64,000 nt of DNA from Streptomyces sp. NRRL S-350 (lineage in GTDB: Bacteria; Actinomycetota; Actinomycetes; Streptomycetales; Streptomycetaceae): contig NZ_JOHO01000040.1 of assembly GCF_000719705.1 (NCBI RefSeq), positions 1 to 64,000 on the forward strand, read 5' to 3'. The first letter of the stretch is position 1; the number at the start of each line of letters is the position of its first letter. A program made the position numbers and the translations under genes. The notes under the pieces were generated by a model. It worked only from the letters and a program-made list of their open reading frames with translations. It was not told the origin of the DNA and did no database searches. Positions 1 to 8,266 of this stretch are shown here, in pieces.

Positions 1-80
1 GGTAGCCGGGGAGCCGGGGGGCCGGGGGCCGGGGGGCCGGGGGGCCGGGAGCGGGGACCGGGAACCGGATCGGGGGGCGA
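1..80. repeat. G-run-rich low-complexity tract
   Basis: Irregular repeats of GCCGGGG with many runs of four to six G on the plus strand. No coding signal is visible. Such clustered G-runs with short spacers fit the general rule for G-quadruplex formation, but this is only inferred from base order. Confidence 0.55.
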
Positions 81-189
81 GGGGGAAGGTGAGGGCGGGG
101 CCCGGGTGTGAGGCCGGGGGTCCACGGCCCCGGGTGGGTTGCTAACCGGCCATTGCCGTCGGGATGGTTCCTTGGTCTCGCTTTTACCC

Positions 190-218
190 TTGACAGGGCG
201 TCATGTCCGCGACAGCTT
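190..218 (+). promoter_or_regulatory. Candidate promoter of the trypsin-like gene
   Basis: A consensus -35 hexamer TTGACA lies at 190-195. About 17 bp on, the -10 region (AGCTTT) is only a weak match. The site is 30-60 bp ahead of the chosen ATG and its GAGAGG-type ribosome binding site. Confidence 0.4.
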
Positions 219-248
219 TGGTGGACCCCCCACACCGAGAGGTCTCTC

Positions 249-1076
249 ATGAAGAAGCCGCTCATAGGCATGCTCGCCACGCTCCTGGTCGCAGGTGCCA
301 CTGCCCTCGCCGGAGCCTCCCCGGTCCAGGCCGCCCCCACGGCCACCGTCAACTTCGCCGGGACGGTCGGGCTCAGCAACTGTTCCGGCTCGCTGGTGCG
401 GATGCCCGGCTCGGCCGCCGGCGACCCGGCCCTCGTGCTGTCCAACGGCCACTGCCTGGAGACCGGTATGCCCGGCCCCGGCGAGGTGGTCCTCAACCAG
501 CCCTCCAGCCGGTCCTTCACCCTGCTCAGCGCCACCGGCGGCCGGCTCGCCACCCTGCGCGCGACCAAGGTGGTCTACGGCGCGATGACCGACACCGACG
601 TGTCGATCTACCAGCTGAACACCAGTTACTCCTCGATTCAGTCGCGCTACGGGATCGCCCCGCTGACCGTCGCCGCCACCCACCCCGTCCAGGGCACCTC
701 GATCCGGGTCGTCTCCAGCTACTGGAAGAAGATCTACTCCTGCTCGGTCGACGGCTTCGCCTACCGGCTGAAGGAGGCCGACTGGACCTTCAAGGACTCG
801 GTCCGCTACACCTCGGCCTGCGACGTGATCGGCGGCACCTCCGGCTCGCCGGTGGTCGACGCCTCGTCCGGCCAGGTGGTCGCCGTCAACAACACCATCA
901 ACGAGAGCGGCGAGCGCTGCACCCTGGACAATCCCTGCGAGGTCGACCAGAGCGGCGCCGTGACGGTGCGCCAGGGCATCGGCTACGCCCAGGAGACGTA
1001 CGGGATCCCCGCCTGCTTCGCGGCCGGCAACCGGTTCGACCTCACCCTCCCCGGTTGCACGCTGCCCCGCCCGTAG
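249..1076 (+). CDS. Secreted trypsin-like serine protease
   Basis: 275-residue exported protease of the chymotrypsin/trypsin (S1) fold. The start is the ATG at 249, preceded by GAGAGG; it gives a normal signal peptide (MKK, hydrophobic core, ASPVQA cleavage region), whereas the open frame upstream does not. The catalytic triad is readable: His68 in SNGHC, Asp117 in TDVSIYQL, and Ser198 in GTSGSP, the GxSGSP variant common in streptomycete exoproteases rather than GDSGGP. Several cysteines (GHC, SCS, SAC, RC, PC) suggest disulfides. It stands alone and is followed by a strong hairpin at 1132-1162. The substrate is not predictable; a role in extracellular protein digestion is inference. Confidence 0.88.
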   Translation: MKKPLIGMLATLLVAGATALAGASPVQAAPTATVNFAGTVGLSNCSGSLVRMPGSAAGDPALVLSNGHCLETGMPGPGEVVLNQPSSRSFTLLSATGGRLATLRATKVVYGAMTDTDVSIYQLNTSYSSIQSRYGIAPLTVAATHPVQGTSIRVVSSYWKKIYSCSVDGFAYRLKEADWTFKDSVRYTSACDVIGGTSGSPVVDASSGQVVAVNNTINESGERCTLDNPCEVDQSGAVTVRQGIGYAQETYGIPACFAAGNRFDLTLPGCTLPRP

Positions 1077-1131
1077 CCGAGCACCCGGCGGCCGGGGCGA
1101 GGCAACCCCACTGACCAGCACTTCCACCCCG

Positions 1132-1162
1132 ATGGGCCATCCGCCGACGGCGGATGGCCCAT
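1132..1162 (+). terminator. Hairpin terminator after the trypsin-like gene
   Basis: 15-bp perfect inverted repeat (ATGGGCCATCCGCCG and its complement) around one central base, 56 bp after the stop codon. There is little of a T-tract after it, as is usual in high-GC actinomycetes. Confidence 0.7.
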
Positions 1163-1194
1163 TCAGTCACGTCCGTTGACCAGATGGAGAGTCG

Positions 1195-2733
1195 ATGACC
1201 ACCACGTTGAGAAGGCTGCTGGTTTCCACCCTGCTGATACCGCTGCTCGCGTTCGGCGCCCTGGCGGCGCCGGCGTCGGCCGCCGACGACCGAGGGGCCC
1301 GAGGCGCCCAGGGGGCCCAGGGCGCCCAAGGCGCCGAGGAGGCGCAGGGAGCCGGGACGGCCCACGGCCGGAGCCCCGCCGACGACCCGAACGCCGACAT
1401 CAAGGACCGCCTGGCGGCGATCCCCGGCGTGACCATCACCGAGGAGAAGCCGACCACCACCGGTCACCGCTACTTCATCGCCACCTACACCCAGCCGATC
1501 GACCACGCCCGCCCCTGGCTGGGCACCTTCCAGCAGCGCTTCAGCCTGCTGCATCGCGGGTACGACCGCCCGACGGTCTTCTACACCAACGGCTACACCC
1601 TGGGCACCAACCCGTCCCGCACCGAGCCCACCCGCCTGGTGGACGGCAACCAGGTCTCCATCGAGTACCGCTTCTTCACCCCCTCCCGCCCCGACCCGGC
1701 GGACTGGTCCAAGGCCGGCATCCGTCAGGGCGCCGCCGACTCGCACCGCCTGGTGACCGCGCTGAAGCGGATCTACCAGCAGGAGTGGCTCTCCACCGGC
1801 GCCAGCAAGGGCGGCATGTCCTCCACGTTCTACCGCCGCTTCTACCCGGACGACGTGGCCGGCACGATCGCCTACGTCGCGCCCAACAACACCGACGTCG
1901 ACGACTACGCGGCCTACAGCCAGTTCTTCCGCACCGTCGGCACCCCCGAGTGCCGGGCCCGGCTGAACGCCGCCCAGCGCGAGCTGCTGGTGCGCCGCGA
2001 CCGGCTGGAGGCCCGCTACACGGCGGACAACAAGACGGCCGGCTCGACCTTCGACACCCTCGGCACCCCGGACCGCGCGTACGAGGCGGGCGTGCTGGAC
2101 GTCGTCTGGGCGTTCTGGCAGTACAGCCTGGAGTCGGACTGCGCGAAGGTCCCGGTGGCCGCCACCGCGACCGACGACGAGCTGTACGCCTGGTTCGACG
2201 CGCAGTCGGGCATCACCGGCAACAGCGACCAGTCGCTGGCGAAGTACACCGCGTACTACTACCAGGCCGCCACCGAGCTGGGCGCGCCGTTCTTCGACGT
2301 CTCGTACCTGAAGGACCTGCTGCACTACGACTACAAGGAGCTCTACTCGGCCCGCACCTACGTGCCGAAGGGGATCCCGACCGTCTTCAACCCGAACGCG
2401 ATGCCCGACATCGACCGCTGGGTGAAGCGCGACGGCGAGCGGATCATGTACGTCTACGGCGGCAACGACCCGTGGGGCGCCAAGCCGTTCCGTCTCGGCC
2501 GGGGCAGTGAGGACAGCTACGTGTACACCGTGCCCGGCGGCAACCACGGCTCCAACATCGGCCAGCTGCCGGCCGCGCAGTCCGCGGAGGCCACCGCCAA
2601 GGTGCTGGAGTGGGCCGGTCTGGGCGACCAGGACGCCGCCGGCTCGCTCGCCAAGGCGCCGCGGTCGATCCCGGCCTTCGGCCCGCTGGACGTGGAGGGC
2701 CGGCGGCTGGAGCAGGAGCGCCGCCCGCTGTAG
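1195..2733 (+). CDS. Secreted S37-family tripeptidyl aminopeptidase-like protease
   Basis: 512-residue secreted alpha/beta hydrolase resembling the streptomycete S37 (PS-10, prolyl/tripeptidyl aminopeptidase) family. It has a signal peptide (LRRLL, hydrophobic core, APASA) and starts at ATG 1195 behind GGAGAG. The nucleophile is Ser204 in GASKGG. The other triad residues are probably Asp425 in GGNDPWG and His451 in GGNHGSN. Oddly, residues about 33-60 after the signal peptide form a Gly-Ala-Gln-rich tract (GARGAQGAQGAQGAEEAQG) with collagen-like Gly every third residue, probably a flexible or proline-poor spacer that has expanded by slippage. The gene is monocistronic, ending at a 13-bp perfect hairpin. 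It likely releases tripeptides from extracellular proteins; this comes from family knowledge. Confidence 0.85.
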   Translation: MTTTLRRLLVSTLLIPLLAFGALAAPASAADDRGARGAQGAQGAQGAEEAQGAGTAHGRSPADDPNADIKDRLAAIPGVTITEEKPTTTGHRYFIATYTQPIDHARPWLGTFQQRFSLLHRGYDRPTVFYTNGYTLGTNPSRTEPTRLVDGNQVSIEYRFFTPSRPDPADWSKAGIRQGAADSHRLVTALKRIYQQEWLSTGASKGGMSSTFYRRFYPDDVAGTIAYVAPNNTDVDDYAAYSQFFRTVGTPECRARLNAAQRELLVRRDRLEARYTADNKTAGSTFDTLGTPDRAYEAGVLDVVWAFWQYSLESDCAKVPVAATATDDELYAWFDAQSGITGNSDQSLAKYTAYYYQAATELGAPFFDVSYLKDLLHYDYKELYSARTYVPKGIPTVFNPNAMPDIDRWVKRDGERIMYVYGGNDPWGAKPFRLGRGSEDSYVYTVPGGNHGSNIGQLPAAQSAEATAKVLEWAGLGDQDAAGSLAKAPRSIPAFGPLDVEGRRLEQERRPL

Positions 2734-2779
2734 CGCCTGAGGGCGCCGAGGCGCCTGAGCGAACAGGTCCCGCGTACCA

Positions 2780-2810
2780 GGAGGCCGCCCCGCTGCCCGG
2801 GGCGGCCTCC
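2780..2810 (+). terminator. Hairpin terminator after the S37 protease
   Basis: 13-bp perfect stem (GGAGGCCGCCCCG) with a CTGCC loop, 47 bp after the stop codon. Confidence 0.75.
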
Positions 2811-2811
2811 C

Positions 2812-2947
2812 GCCGTTCTGCTCCCTGCTCCCTGCCGTTCTGCTCCTGCTCCCTGTCCCCCGCTCCCTGTCCCCCGCTCCCTGTCCCCTGCTCCCTGCTC
2901 CTTGCCCCCTGCTCCCTGCTCCCCGCCCCCTGCTTCCTGCTTCCTGC
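2812..2947. repeat. CTCCCTG minisatellite, G-quadruplex-prone on the minus strand
   Basis: About 130 bp of imperfect repeats of CCCTGCTC / CCCTGTCCCCCGCTC. The minus strand reads as runs of GGG to GGGGG separated by 2-5 bases over more than a dozen runs. Open frames across it are artefacts of the repeat. The rest of the gap to the TetR gene (2948-3090) shows only C-rich unstructured sequence. Confidence 0.75.
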
Positions 2948-3090
2948 GCCCTGTCCTGCCGTTCCGCCGCGCCTTCTCGCCTCCTTGCCCCCGCCCTCCC
3001 GGGACCGTCCCGGGAAGTCCCCCCGAACAGACCCCGAGTGGTTCCCGAACAGCCGAGGAACCGTCCCGAGCCCTCCTCGACCCCTCCCCG

Positions 3091-3109
3091 AAGCACTGAA
3101 TCAGTGCTT
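3091..3109. promoter_or_regulatory. Perfect 19-bp palindrome, probable TetR operator
   Basis: AAGCACTGAATCAGTGCTT is a perfect inverted repeat (9-bp arms, one central base) ending 10 bp before the ATG of the tetR gene. Placement and symmetry fit an autoregulatory TetR-family operator that would also control the two downstream catabolic genes. Confidence 0.82.
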
Positions 3110-3119
3110 CACTACTTCC

Positions 3120-3755
3120 ATGGCCTATCGCCGCACGCCCGCCGTACAAGCCCGCCTGGACGCCCAGCGCGAGGCGGTACTGCAGTCGGCCGTCCTCCTG
3201 CTCGCCGAGCGCGGCTACGGCGGCTGCACGATGGCGGCCGTGGCGGACCGCGCCGGGATCGCCACCGGGAGCCTCTACCAGCACTTCGCCAACAAGGCCG
3301 AGCTGTCGGTGCAGCTGTTCCGGCGGGTGGTCACCCGCGAGATCGACGCGGTCAGCGCGGCCGTCGCCCGGCGTGGCACCCCGCAGCAGCGGATCGCCGC
3401 CGTCGTGGAGACCTTCGCCACCCGTGCCCTGCGCGCGCGGCGGCTGGCGTACGCGCTGCTGGTCGAGCCGGCCGACGCGGTGGTGGACGGCGAGCGCCTG
3501 GTGTTCCGGCGGGCGTTCCGGGACGTGATCGCCACCGAGATCGCCATCGCGGTGGCGAGCGGCGAACTGCCCGAGCAGGACCCGGTGCTGACCGCCGCGG
3601 CCCTGGTCGGTGCGGTCGGCGAGGCACTGGCCGGCCCGCTCGCCGCGGCTCCCCACCTCGGCGACAACCGGCACAGCGACCACACCACGGTGGTTCCCGC
3701 CCTGGTCTCCTTCACCCTGCGTGCCCTGGGAGGACGCGATGACAGCGACGCATGA
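3120..3755 (+). CDS. TetR-family transcriptional regulator
   Basis: 211-residue TetR repressor. The N-terminal helix-turn-helix is clear (residues about 15-60: AVLLLAERGYGG, MAAVADRAGIATGSLYQHFANK), followed by an all-helical ligand-binding domain. The ATG at 3120 has no Shine-Dalgarno sequence, so the mRNA may be leaderless or nearly so. A perfect palindrome lies just upstream. Its 3' end overlaps the acyl-CoA dehydrogenase gene by 17 bp, so regulator and enzymes form one transcript. The inducer is probably an acyl-CoA or related metabolite of the operon; that is inference from context. Confidence 0.88.
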   Translation: MAYRRTPAVQARLDAQREAVLQSAVLLLAERGYGGCTMAAVADRAGIATGSLYQHFANKAELSVQLFRRVVTREIDAVSAAVARRGTPQQRIAAVVETFATRALRARRLAYALLVEPADAVVDGERLVFRRAFRDVIATEIAIAVASGELPEQDPVLTAAALVGAVGEALAGPLAAAPHLGDNRHSDHTTVVPALVSFTLRALGGRDDSDA

Positions 3756-5391
3756 GGTCACCAATCAGGTGCCTCTGCCGTACGGACACGACGCCGCCGC
3801 CGACCCGACCCTGCTCGCCGCCCTGGAGCGGGCCGGCGCCGACTGGGCCGAGCCCGAGCTGCGCGAGCTGGGCCGGCTGGCCGGCTCCGAGCAGGCCGCC
3901 GAGTGGGGCCGGCTGGCCAACGAGAACCCGCCCGTGCTGCGCACCCACGACCGCTTCGGCCACCGCGTCGACGAGGTCGAGTTCCACCCGTACTGGCACG
4001 AGTTGATGCGCACCGCCGTCACGTACGGGCTGCACGCGGCGCCCTGGCGGGACGAGCGGCCCGGCGCCCACTCCGCCCGGGCGGCGAAGTTCCTGGTGTG
4101 GAGCCAGGTGGAGGCCGGCCACACCTGCCCGATCTCGATGACCTACGCCGCCGTTCCGGCACTGCGCGCGAACCCGGCCCTCGCCGCGGAGTTGGAGCCG
4201 CTGCTGGCCGCCAAGGAGTACGACTACGGGCTGCGTGAGCCGCGCACCAAGCGCGGGCTGATCGCCGGCATGTCGATGACCGAGAAGCAGGGCGGGTCGG
4301 ACGTCCGCGCCAACACCACCACCGCGGCGCCGCAGCCGGACGGCACCTACCGGATCACGGGCCACAAGTGGTTCACCTCGGCGCCGATGTCGGACCTGTT
4401 CCTGACGCTCGCCCAGGCCCCGGGTGGTCTCAGCTGCTTCGTGCTGCCGCGCGTCCTCCCCGATGGCAGCCGCAACCGGCTGCGCCTGATGCGGCTCAAG
4501 GACAAGCTCGGCAACAAGTCCAACGCCTCCGCCGAGCTGGAGTACGACGGCGCGGTCGGCCTGCTGGTCGGCGAGGAGGGCCGCGGGGTGCCGACCATCA
4601 TCGAGATGGTCAACATGACCCGGCTGGACTGCACCATCGGTGCCGCCGCCGGCATGCGCTACGGCGCCACCCGGGCCGTCCACCACGCCCTGCACCGGCG
4701 GGCGTTCGGCAGGGCCCTGGTCGACCAGCCGCTTATGCGCAACGTGCTCGCCGACCTGGTGGTGGAGTCCGAGGCGGCCACGATCGTCGCGATGCGGCTC
4801 GCCCGGTCCACCGATCTCGTCCAACCCGGCGCGCACGCTCCGGGTGGGAGCGAAACCGAGGCGCTGGTGCGGCGGTTGGGCCTGGCGGTGGCCAAGTACT
4901 GGGTGTGCAAGCGCGGTCCGGGGCACTCCGCCGAGGCACTGGAGTGCCTGGGCGGCAACGGCTACGTGGAGGAGTCCGGGATGCCCCGGCTCTACCGCGA
5001 GGCGCCGCTGGTGTCGATCTGGGAGGGCTCCGGCAACGTCGCCGCCCTGGACGCGCTGCGGGCCATGGCGAAGCGCCCGGAGAGCGTCGACGCGTTCCTC
5101 GGCGAACTCGACGCCGCCGCCGGCGCGGACCGCCGGCTGGACGCGGCCGTCGCCGCGCTGCGCAAGCAGCTCACCGACCTGACCGACCTGGAGTTCCGCA
5201 CCCGCCGGCTGGTCGAGTCGATGGCGCTGGCCTTCCAGGGCTCGCTGCTGGTCCGCTACGGCAGCCCGGCGGTGGCGGACGCGTTCTGCGCCAGCCGACT
5301 GGGCGGCGACCACGGCGCGGCCTTCGGCACCCTGCCGCCCGGGGTCGACACCGGGGCGATCATCGACCGCGCCCGCCCGGTGCCCGCGTGA
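3739..5391 (+). CDS. AidB-like acyl-CoA dehydrogenase
   Basis: 550-residue FAD-dependent acyl-CoA dehydrogenase of the long AidB/isovaleryl-type subgroup. Visible family blocks include HTCPISMTYAA, GMSMTEKQGGSDVRANTT, HKWFTSAPMSD (flavin and substrate contacts) and ALECLGGNGYVEESG near the C-terminus. The start at 3739 has GGGAGG eight bases upstream and lies inside the end of tetR (17-bp overlap), giving translational coupling. Its stop shares GTGA with the next gene. The E. coli relative AidB binds DNA and responds to alkylation, but here the operon with a TetR and an amidohydrolase points to a metabolic acyl-CoA substrate. The substrate is unknown. Confidence 0.87.
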   Translation: MTATHEVTNQVPLPYGHDAAADPTLLAALERAGADWAEPELRELGRLAGSEQAAEWGRLANENPPVLRTHDRFGHRVDEVEFHPYWHELMRTAVTYGLHAAPWRDERPGAHSARAAKFLVWSQVEAGHTCPISMTYAAVPALRANPALAAELEPLLAAKEYDYGLREPRTKRGLIAGMSMTEKQGGSDVRANTTTAAPQPDGTYRITGHKWFTSAPMSDLFLTLAQAPGGLSCFVLPRVLPDGSRNRLRLMRLKDKLGNKSNASAELEYDGAVGLLVGEEGRGVPTIIEMVNMTRLDCTIGAAAGMRYGATRAVHHALHRRAFGRALVDQPLMRNVLADLVVESEAATIVAMRLARSTDLVQPGAHAPGGSETEALVRRLGLAVAKYWVCKRGPGHSAEALECLGGNGYVEESGMPRLYREAPLVSIWEGSGNVAALDALRAMAKRPESVDAFLGELDAAAGADRRLDAAVAALRKQLTDLTDLEFRTRRLVESMALAFQGSLLVRYGSPAVADAFCASRLGGDHGAAFGTLPPGVDTGAIIDRARPVPA

Positions 5392-6269
5392 GCGCCCGGG
5401 AGGCGGCGGACGTCCGCGCGTTCTGGCAGGCCCTCGGGCTGCCCGGCCTGGTCGACGTGCACACCCACTTCATGCCGAAGAGCGTCCTCGACAAGGTGTG
5501 GGCGTACTTCGACGCGGCCGGCCCGCTCATCAACCGGCCCTGGCCGATCACCTACCGCGAGGCCGAGGCCGAACGCGTCGAGCGGCTGCGGGAGTTCGGG
5601 GTCCGGGCGTTCACCTCCATGCTCTACCCGCACAAGCCGGGCATGGCCGCCTGGCTGAACGCCTGGGCCGCCGACTTCGCCGCCCGCACCCCGGACTGCC
5701 TGCACACCGCGACCTTCTTCGCCGAACCGGAGGCACCCGGCTACGTGGCCCGGGCGATCGAGGACGGCGCCCGGGTGTTCAAGGCCCACCTGCAGGTCGG
5801 CGGCTACGATCCGACGGACCGGCGGCTGGACGAGGTCTGGGGGCTGCTCGCCGAGACCGGCACCCCGGTGGTCAGCCACTGCGGATCAGGCCCGGTGGCG
5901 GGCAAGTTCACCGGGCCCGGCCCGATCGGCCAGGTGCTGGACCGGCACCCCGGGTTGGTCCTGGTGGTCGCGCACCTCGGCATGTCCGAGTACCGCGACT
6001 TCCTCGACCTCGCCGAGCGCCACCCGTCCGTCCGACTGGACACCACCATGGCGTTCACCGACTTCGTCGAGGCCGACGACCCGTTCCCGCGGGCCGAACT
6101 GCCGCGCCTGCGGGGGCTGCAGGACCGCGTCCTGCTCGGCACCGACTTCCCCAACCTCCCGTACCGGTACGTCCACCAGTTGGAGGTGCTGGCCGGGCTG
6201 GGCCTGGGGGAGGAGTGGCTGCGCGCCGTCTGCCACGACAACGCCGCGGCCCTGTTCGGCCTGGACTGA
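5388..6269 (+). CDS. Amidohydrolase family protein (Amidohydro_2 type)
   Basis: 293-residue TIM-barrel metal hydrolase or decarboxylase. Metal-site motifs appear in the expected order: VDVHTHF near the N-terminus, VSHCGSGP, VVAHLGMSEY, and GTDFPN near the C-terminus. The GTG at 5388 overlaps the preceding TGA by 4 bp, so it is the third gene of the tetR operon. Family members include 2-pyrone-4,6-dicarboxylate lactonase and ACMS decarboxylase-like enzymes; the sequence does not decide between hydrolysis and decarboxylation. Its stop codon abuts the stop of the convergent gene with no spacer, so there is no room for a normal terminator. Confidence 0.82.
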   Translation: MSAREAADVRAFWQALGLPGLVDVHTHFMPKSVLDKVWAYFDAAGPLINRPWPITYREAEAERVERLREFGVRAFTSMLYPHKPGMAAWLNAWAADFAARTPDCLHTATFFAEPEAPGYVARAIEDGARVFKAHLQVGGYDPTDRRLDEVWGLLAETGTPVVSHCGSGPVAGKFTGPGPIGQVLDRHPGLVLVVAHLGMSEYRDFLDLAERHPSVRLDTTMAFTDFVEADDPFPRAELPRLRGLQDRVLLGTDFPNLPYRYVHQLEVLAGLGLGEEWLRAVCHDNAAALFGLD

Positions 6270-7076
6270 TCACCGCACCGCCCGCAGCACCTCCAGCGCG
6301 TCCGCGTGCAGCCCGGGCGCGGCGGCGACGAAGCTGTCGGAGCCGGCCGTCCAGGCCGCCCCGGCGGCGTCCGTCACCGCCGCGCCCGCCTCGCTCGCGA
6401 TGAGCGCGCCGGGCAGCAGGTTGCCCGCGTCCGGCCCGTACTCCCAGAACAGTGCCAGGTGCCCGGAGCCGACCTGCGCCACCTGCAGCGCGGTCGGGCC
6501 CAGGTTGCGCACCGCCAGGACGGAGCCCGCCATCGCGGACAGCGACTCGCCCGCCCTGCGCAGCGCCACCGGGTCCCCGGCGACCAGGGGCGGCTGGCTG
6601 GTGGCGGCGACGGTGGCCGCCAGGTCGCGCTCCACCGCCGTGATCGGCTGCCCGTCCAACTCGGCGCCCCCGCCCAGCACCGCCCGGTAGGTCCGCCCGC
6701 CGTCCAGCTCCGGGGCGTGCACCACGGCCAGCACCGCGGCGCCGTCCCGCACCAGTACGGCGGTGACCGCCCAGTGCGGATGGCCGAGCAGGTACTGCAC
6801 CGCCCCGTCGGTCGCGTCGCACAGCCACCACTCGCCCTCGGCGGGCACCGAGCCGTCCGGTTCCTCCGGCACCCAGCCGGCCTGCGGGCGCAGCGCCGTC
6901 AGCCGAGCCCGCAGCCCGGCGGCCGCCGGGCCGTCCAGCTCCGCGAAGCGGGCCCCCGCCTCCGCGCGGGTCCGGGCCGTCGTCGGTTCGGTGGGCCGGT
7001 GCGCCGCCAGCTTCGCGCCGACCTCGCGCACCGCCTCCTCCACGCCCTCCACCAGCGTCCACAGCTCGTTCGTCAC
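6270..7076 (-). CDS. Inositol monophosphatase-family protein, divergent metal site
   Basis: 268 residues resembling the IMPase/FBPase-like phosphatase fold. The usual DPxDGT metal motif is present as DATDGAVQYL. The second motif WDxAAG is replaced by EYGPDAGNLLPGALIASEAG, keeping Asp and the helix that follows. The E-rich first metal motif (GEE) is not obvious (PAEGEWWL only). It starts at GTG 7076 with GGAGGAAG upstream. It is divergent from an Lrp-type regulator and convergent, end to end, with the amidohydrolase gene. It may be a phosphatase with altered specificity or a weak metal binder; no substrate can be named. Confidence 0.7.
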   Translation of the reverse strand: MTNELWTLVEGVEEAVREVGAKLAAHRPTEPTTARTRAEAGARFAELDGPAAAGLRARLTALRPQAGWVPEEPDGSVPAEGEWWLCDATDGAVQYLLGHPHWAVTAVLVRDGAAVLAVVHAPELDGGRTYRAVLGGGAELDGQPITAVERDLAATVAATSQPPLVAGDPVALRRAGESLSAMAGSVLAVRNLGPTALQVAQVGSGHLALFWEYGPDAGNLLPGALIASEAGAAVTDAAGAAWTAGSDSFVAAAPGLHADALEVLRAVR

Positions 7077-7158
7077 GGCGGCTTCCTCCTCGTTCCCCGG
7101 GCCGGTCCGCTCCGACCCCGACAGGACAAGGAGTACCGTCAGTGCTGCCGAACAGGAC

Positions 7159-7169
7159 GCTGAATCAGC
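7159..7169. promoter_or_regulatory. Short palindrome in the IMPase/Lrp divergent promoter
   Basis: GCTGAATCAGC is a perfect 11-bp inverted repeat between divergent genes. Its 9-bp core CTGAATCAG equals the centre of the tetR operator at 3091-3109. Confidence 0.4.
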
Positions 7170-7193
7170 CGGAGACGACGGGGATCGGACACC

Positions 7194-8186
7194 ATGGACC
7201 TCGGAACGACCGATCCGGACACCGTGCTGGACGCCCTCGACCGCCGCCTGGTCTGCGCCCTGCAGGTGGACGGCCGGGCCGAGCCCGGCCGGATCGCCGA
7301 CGTGCTGGGCGTCTCCTCCCGCACGGTCACCCGCCGCCTCGCCCGGATGCGGCAGGCCGACGTGCTGCGGGTGGTCCGGATGCCGGACGTCGAGGACGCC
7401 GCCGTGGGCGCGCTGCTGCTCCGGGTCCGGGTGCTGAGCGGCCGGGTCGACGCGGTCGCGCGGGCACTGGCCGACCGGCCGGACGTCCCCTTCGTCGACG
7501 TGATGCTCGGCGGCCACGAGGTCGGCGCCGTCATGCTGACCGACGCCGGGGCCCGCGACCGCCTGCTGTACGGGCAACTGCCCGCGACCGGCGCCGTCAC
7601 CGAGACCACCACCCACGCCGTGTTGCACGCCTTCGCCGATGCCGGGCAGTGGCGGGCCGGCCACCTGACCGAGGACGAGACCGCCGCGCTCGCCCGGCCC
7701 GCCGTGCCGCGCCCCACCGCGCCCCCGGCCCTGGACGCCCTCGACCGGGCGCTGCTGGAGCGCCTCGGCGAGGACGCCCGGCAGGCCCACGCCGTCCTGG
7801 CCGCGGCCGTCGGCGCGCCCGAGTCGACCGTGCGCCGCCGACTGCACCGGCTGGACGGTCTCGGCCTGCTGCGCACCCACGCCACCGTCGACCCGAGGCT
7901 GCTCGGCATGGCCGTGGACGCCAACCTCTGGCTGGAGGTGCCGCCGGGCCGGCTCGCCGAAGTCGGCGCGGCGCTGGCCCGCCACCCGCAGGTGCACGGC
8001 GTGTTCGCCACCAGCGGCCCGACCAACCTGCTGGCCACCCTGTTCTGCGCGGACCACGGCGGCCTGTACCGCTTCCTCACCGACACCCTCGGCCCGCTCG
8101 GGGTCGCCCGCGTCGAGACCACGATCACCGCCCGCGCGGTGAAACGGGCGGGCGTCCTGCTCCGGCAGCCGCCCCGGCGGCCGTGA
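7194..8186 (+). CDS. Double-domain Lrp/AsnC-family regulator
   Basis: 330 residues made of two Lrp-like halves. Residues about 10-60 (LDRRLVCALQVDGRAEPGRIADVLGVSSRTVTRRL) and about 182-230 (LDRALLERLGEDAR, VGAPESTVRRRLHRL) are each AsnC-type helix-turn-helix domains. Each is followed by a RAM-like alpha/beta sandwich, the second ending with an FxTSGPTNLL segment. Tandem Lrp proteins of this size are common in actinomycetes. ATG 7194 follows GGGATCGG. It faces the IMPase-like gene across 117 bp and could regulate it; the effector is not predictable. Confidence 0.85.
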   Translation: MDLGTTDPDTVLDALDRRLVCALQVDGRAEPGRIADVLGVSSRTVTRRLARMRQADVLRVVRMPDVEDAAVGALLLRVRVLSGRVDAVARALADRPDVPFVDVMLGGHEVGAVMLTDAGARDRLLYGQLPATGAVTETTTHAVLHAFADAGQWRAGHLTEDETAALARPAVPRPTAPPALDALDRALLERLGEDARQAHAVLAAAVGAPESTVRRRLHRLDGLGLLRTHATVDPRLLGMAVDANLWLEVPPGRLAEVGAALARHPQVHGVFATSGPTNLLATLFCADHGGLYRFLTDTLGPLGVARVETTITARAVKRAGVLLRQPPRRP

Positions 8187-8214
8187 CCGGGGATCCGGCC
8201 GTGACCGTGGGCCC

Positions 8215-8266
8215 GGCCGTGAACGGCCGCGGATATCCACGGCCGTGAACGGCCGTGGATATCCGC
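8215..8266. terminator. Tandem 26-bp repeat folding into a 16-bp perfect hairpin
   Basis: Two 26-bp copies of GGCCGTGAACGGCCGYGGATATCC plus two bases (8215-8240, 8241-8266) differ at two positions. Together they form a perfect 16-bp inverted repeat (arms 8229-8244 and 8251-8266, loop GTGAAC). It sits between convergent genes and probably terminates both. Confidence 0.65.
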
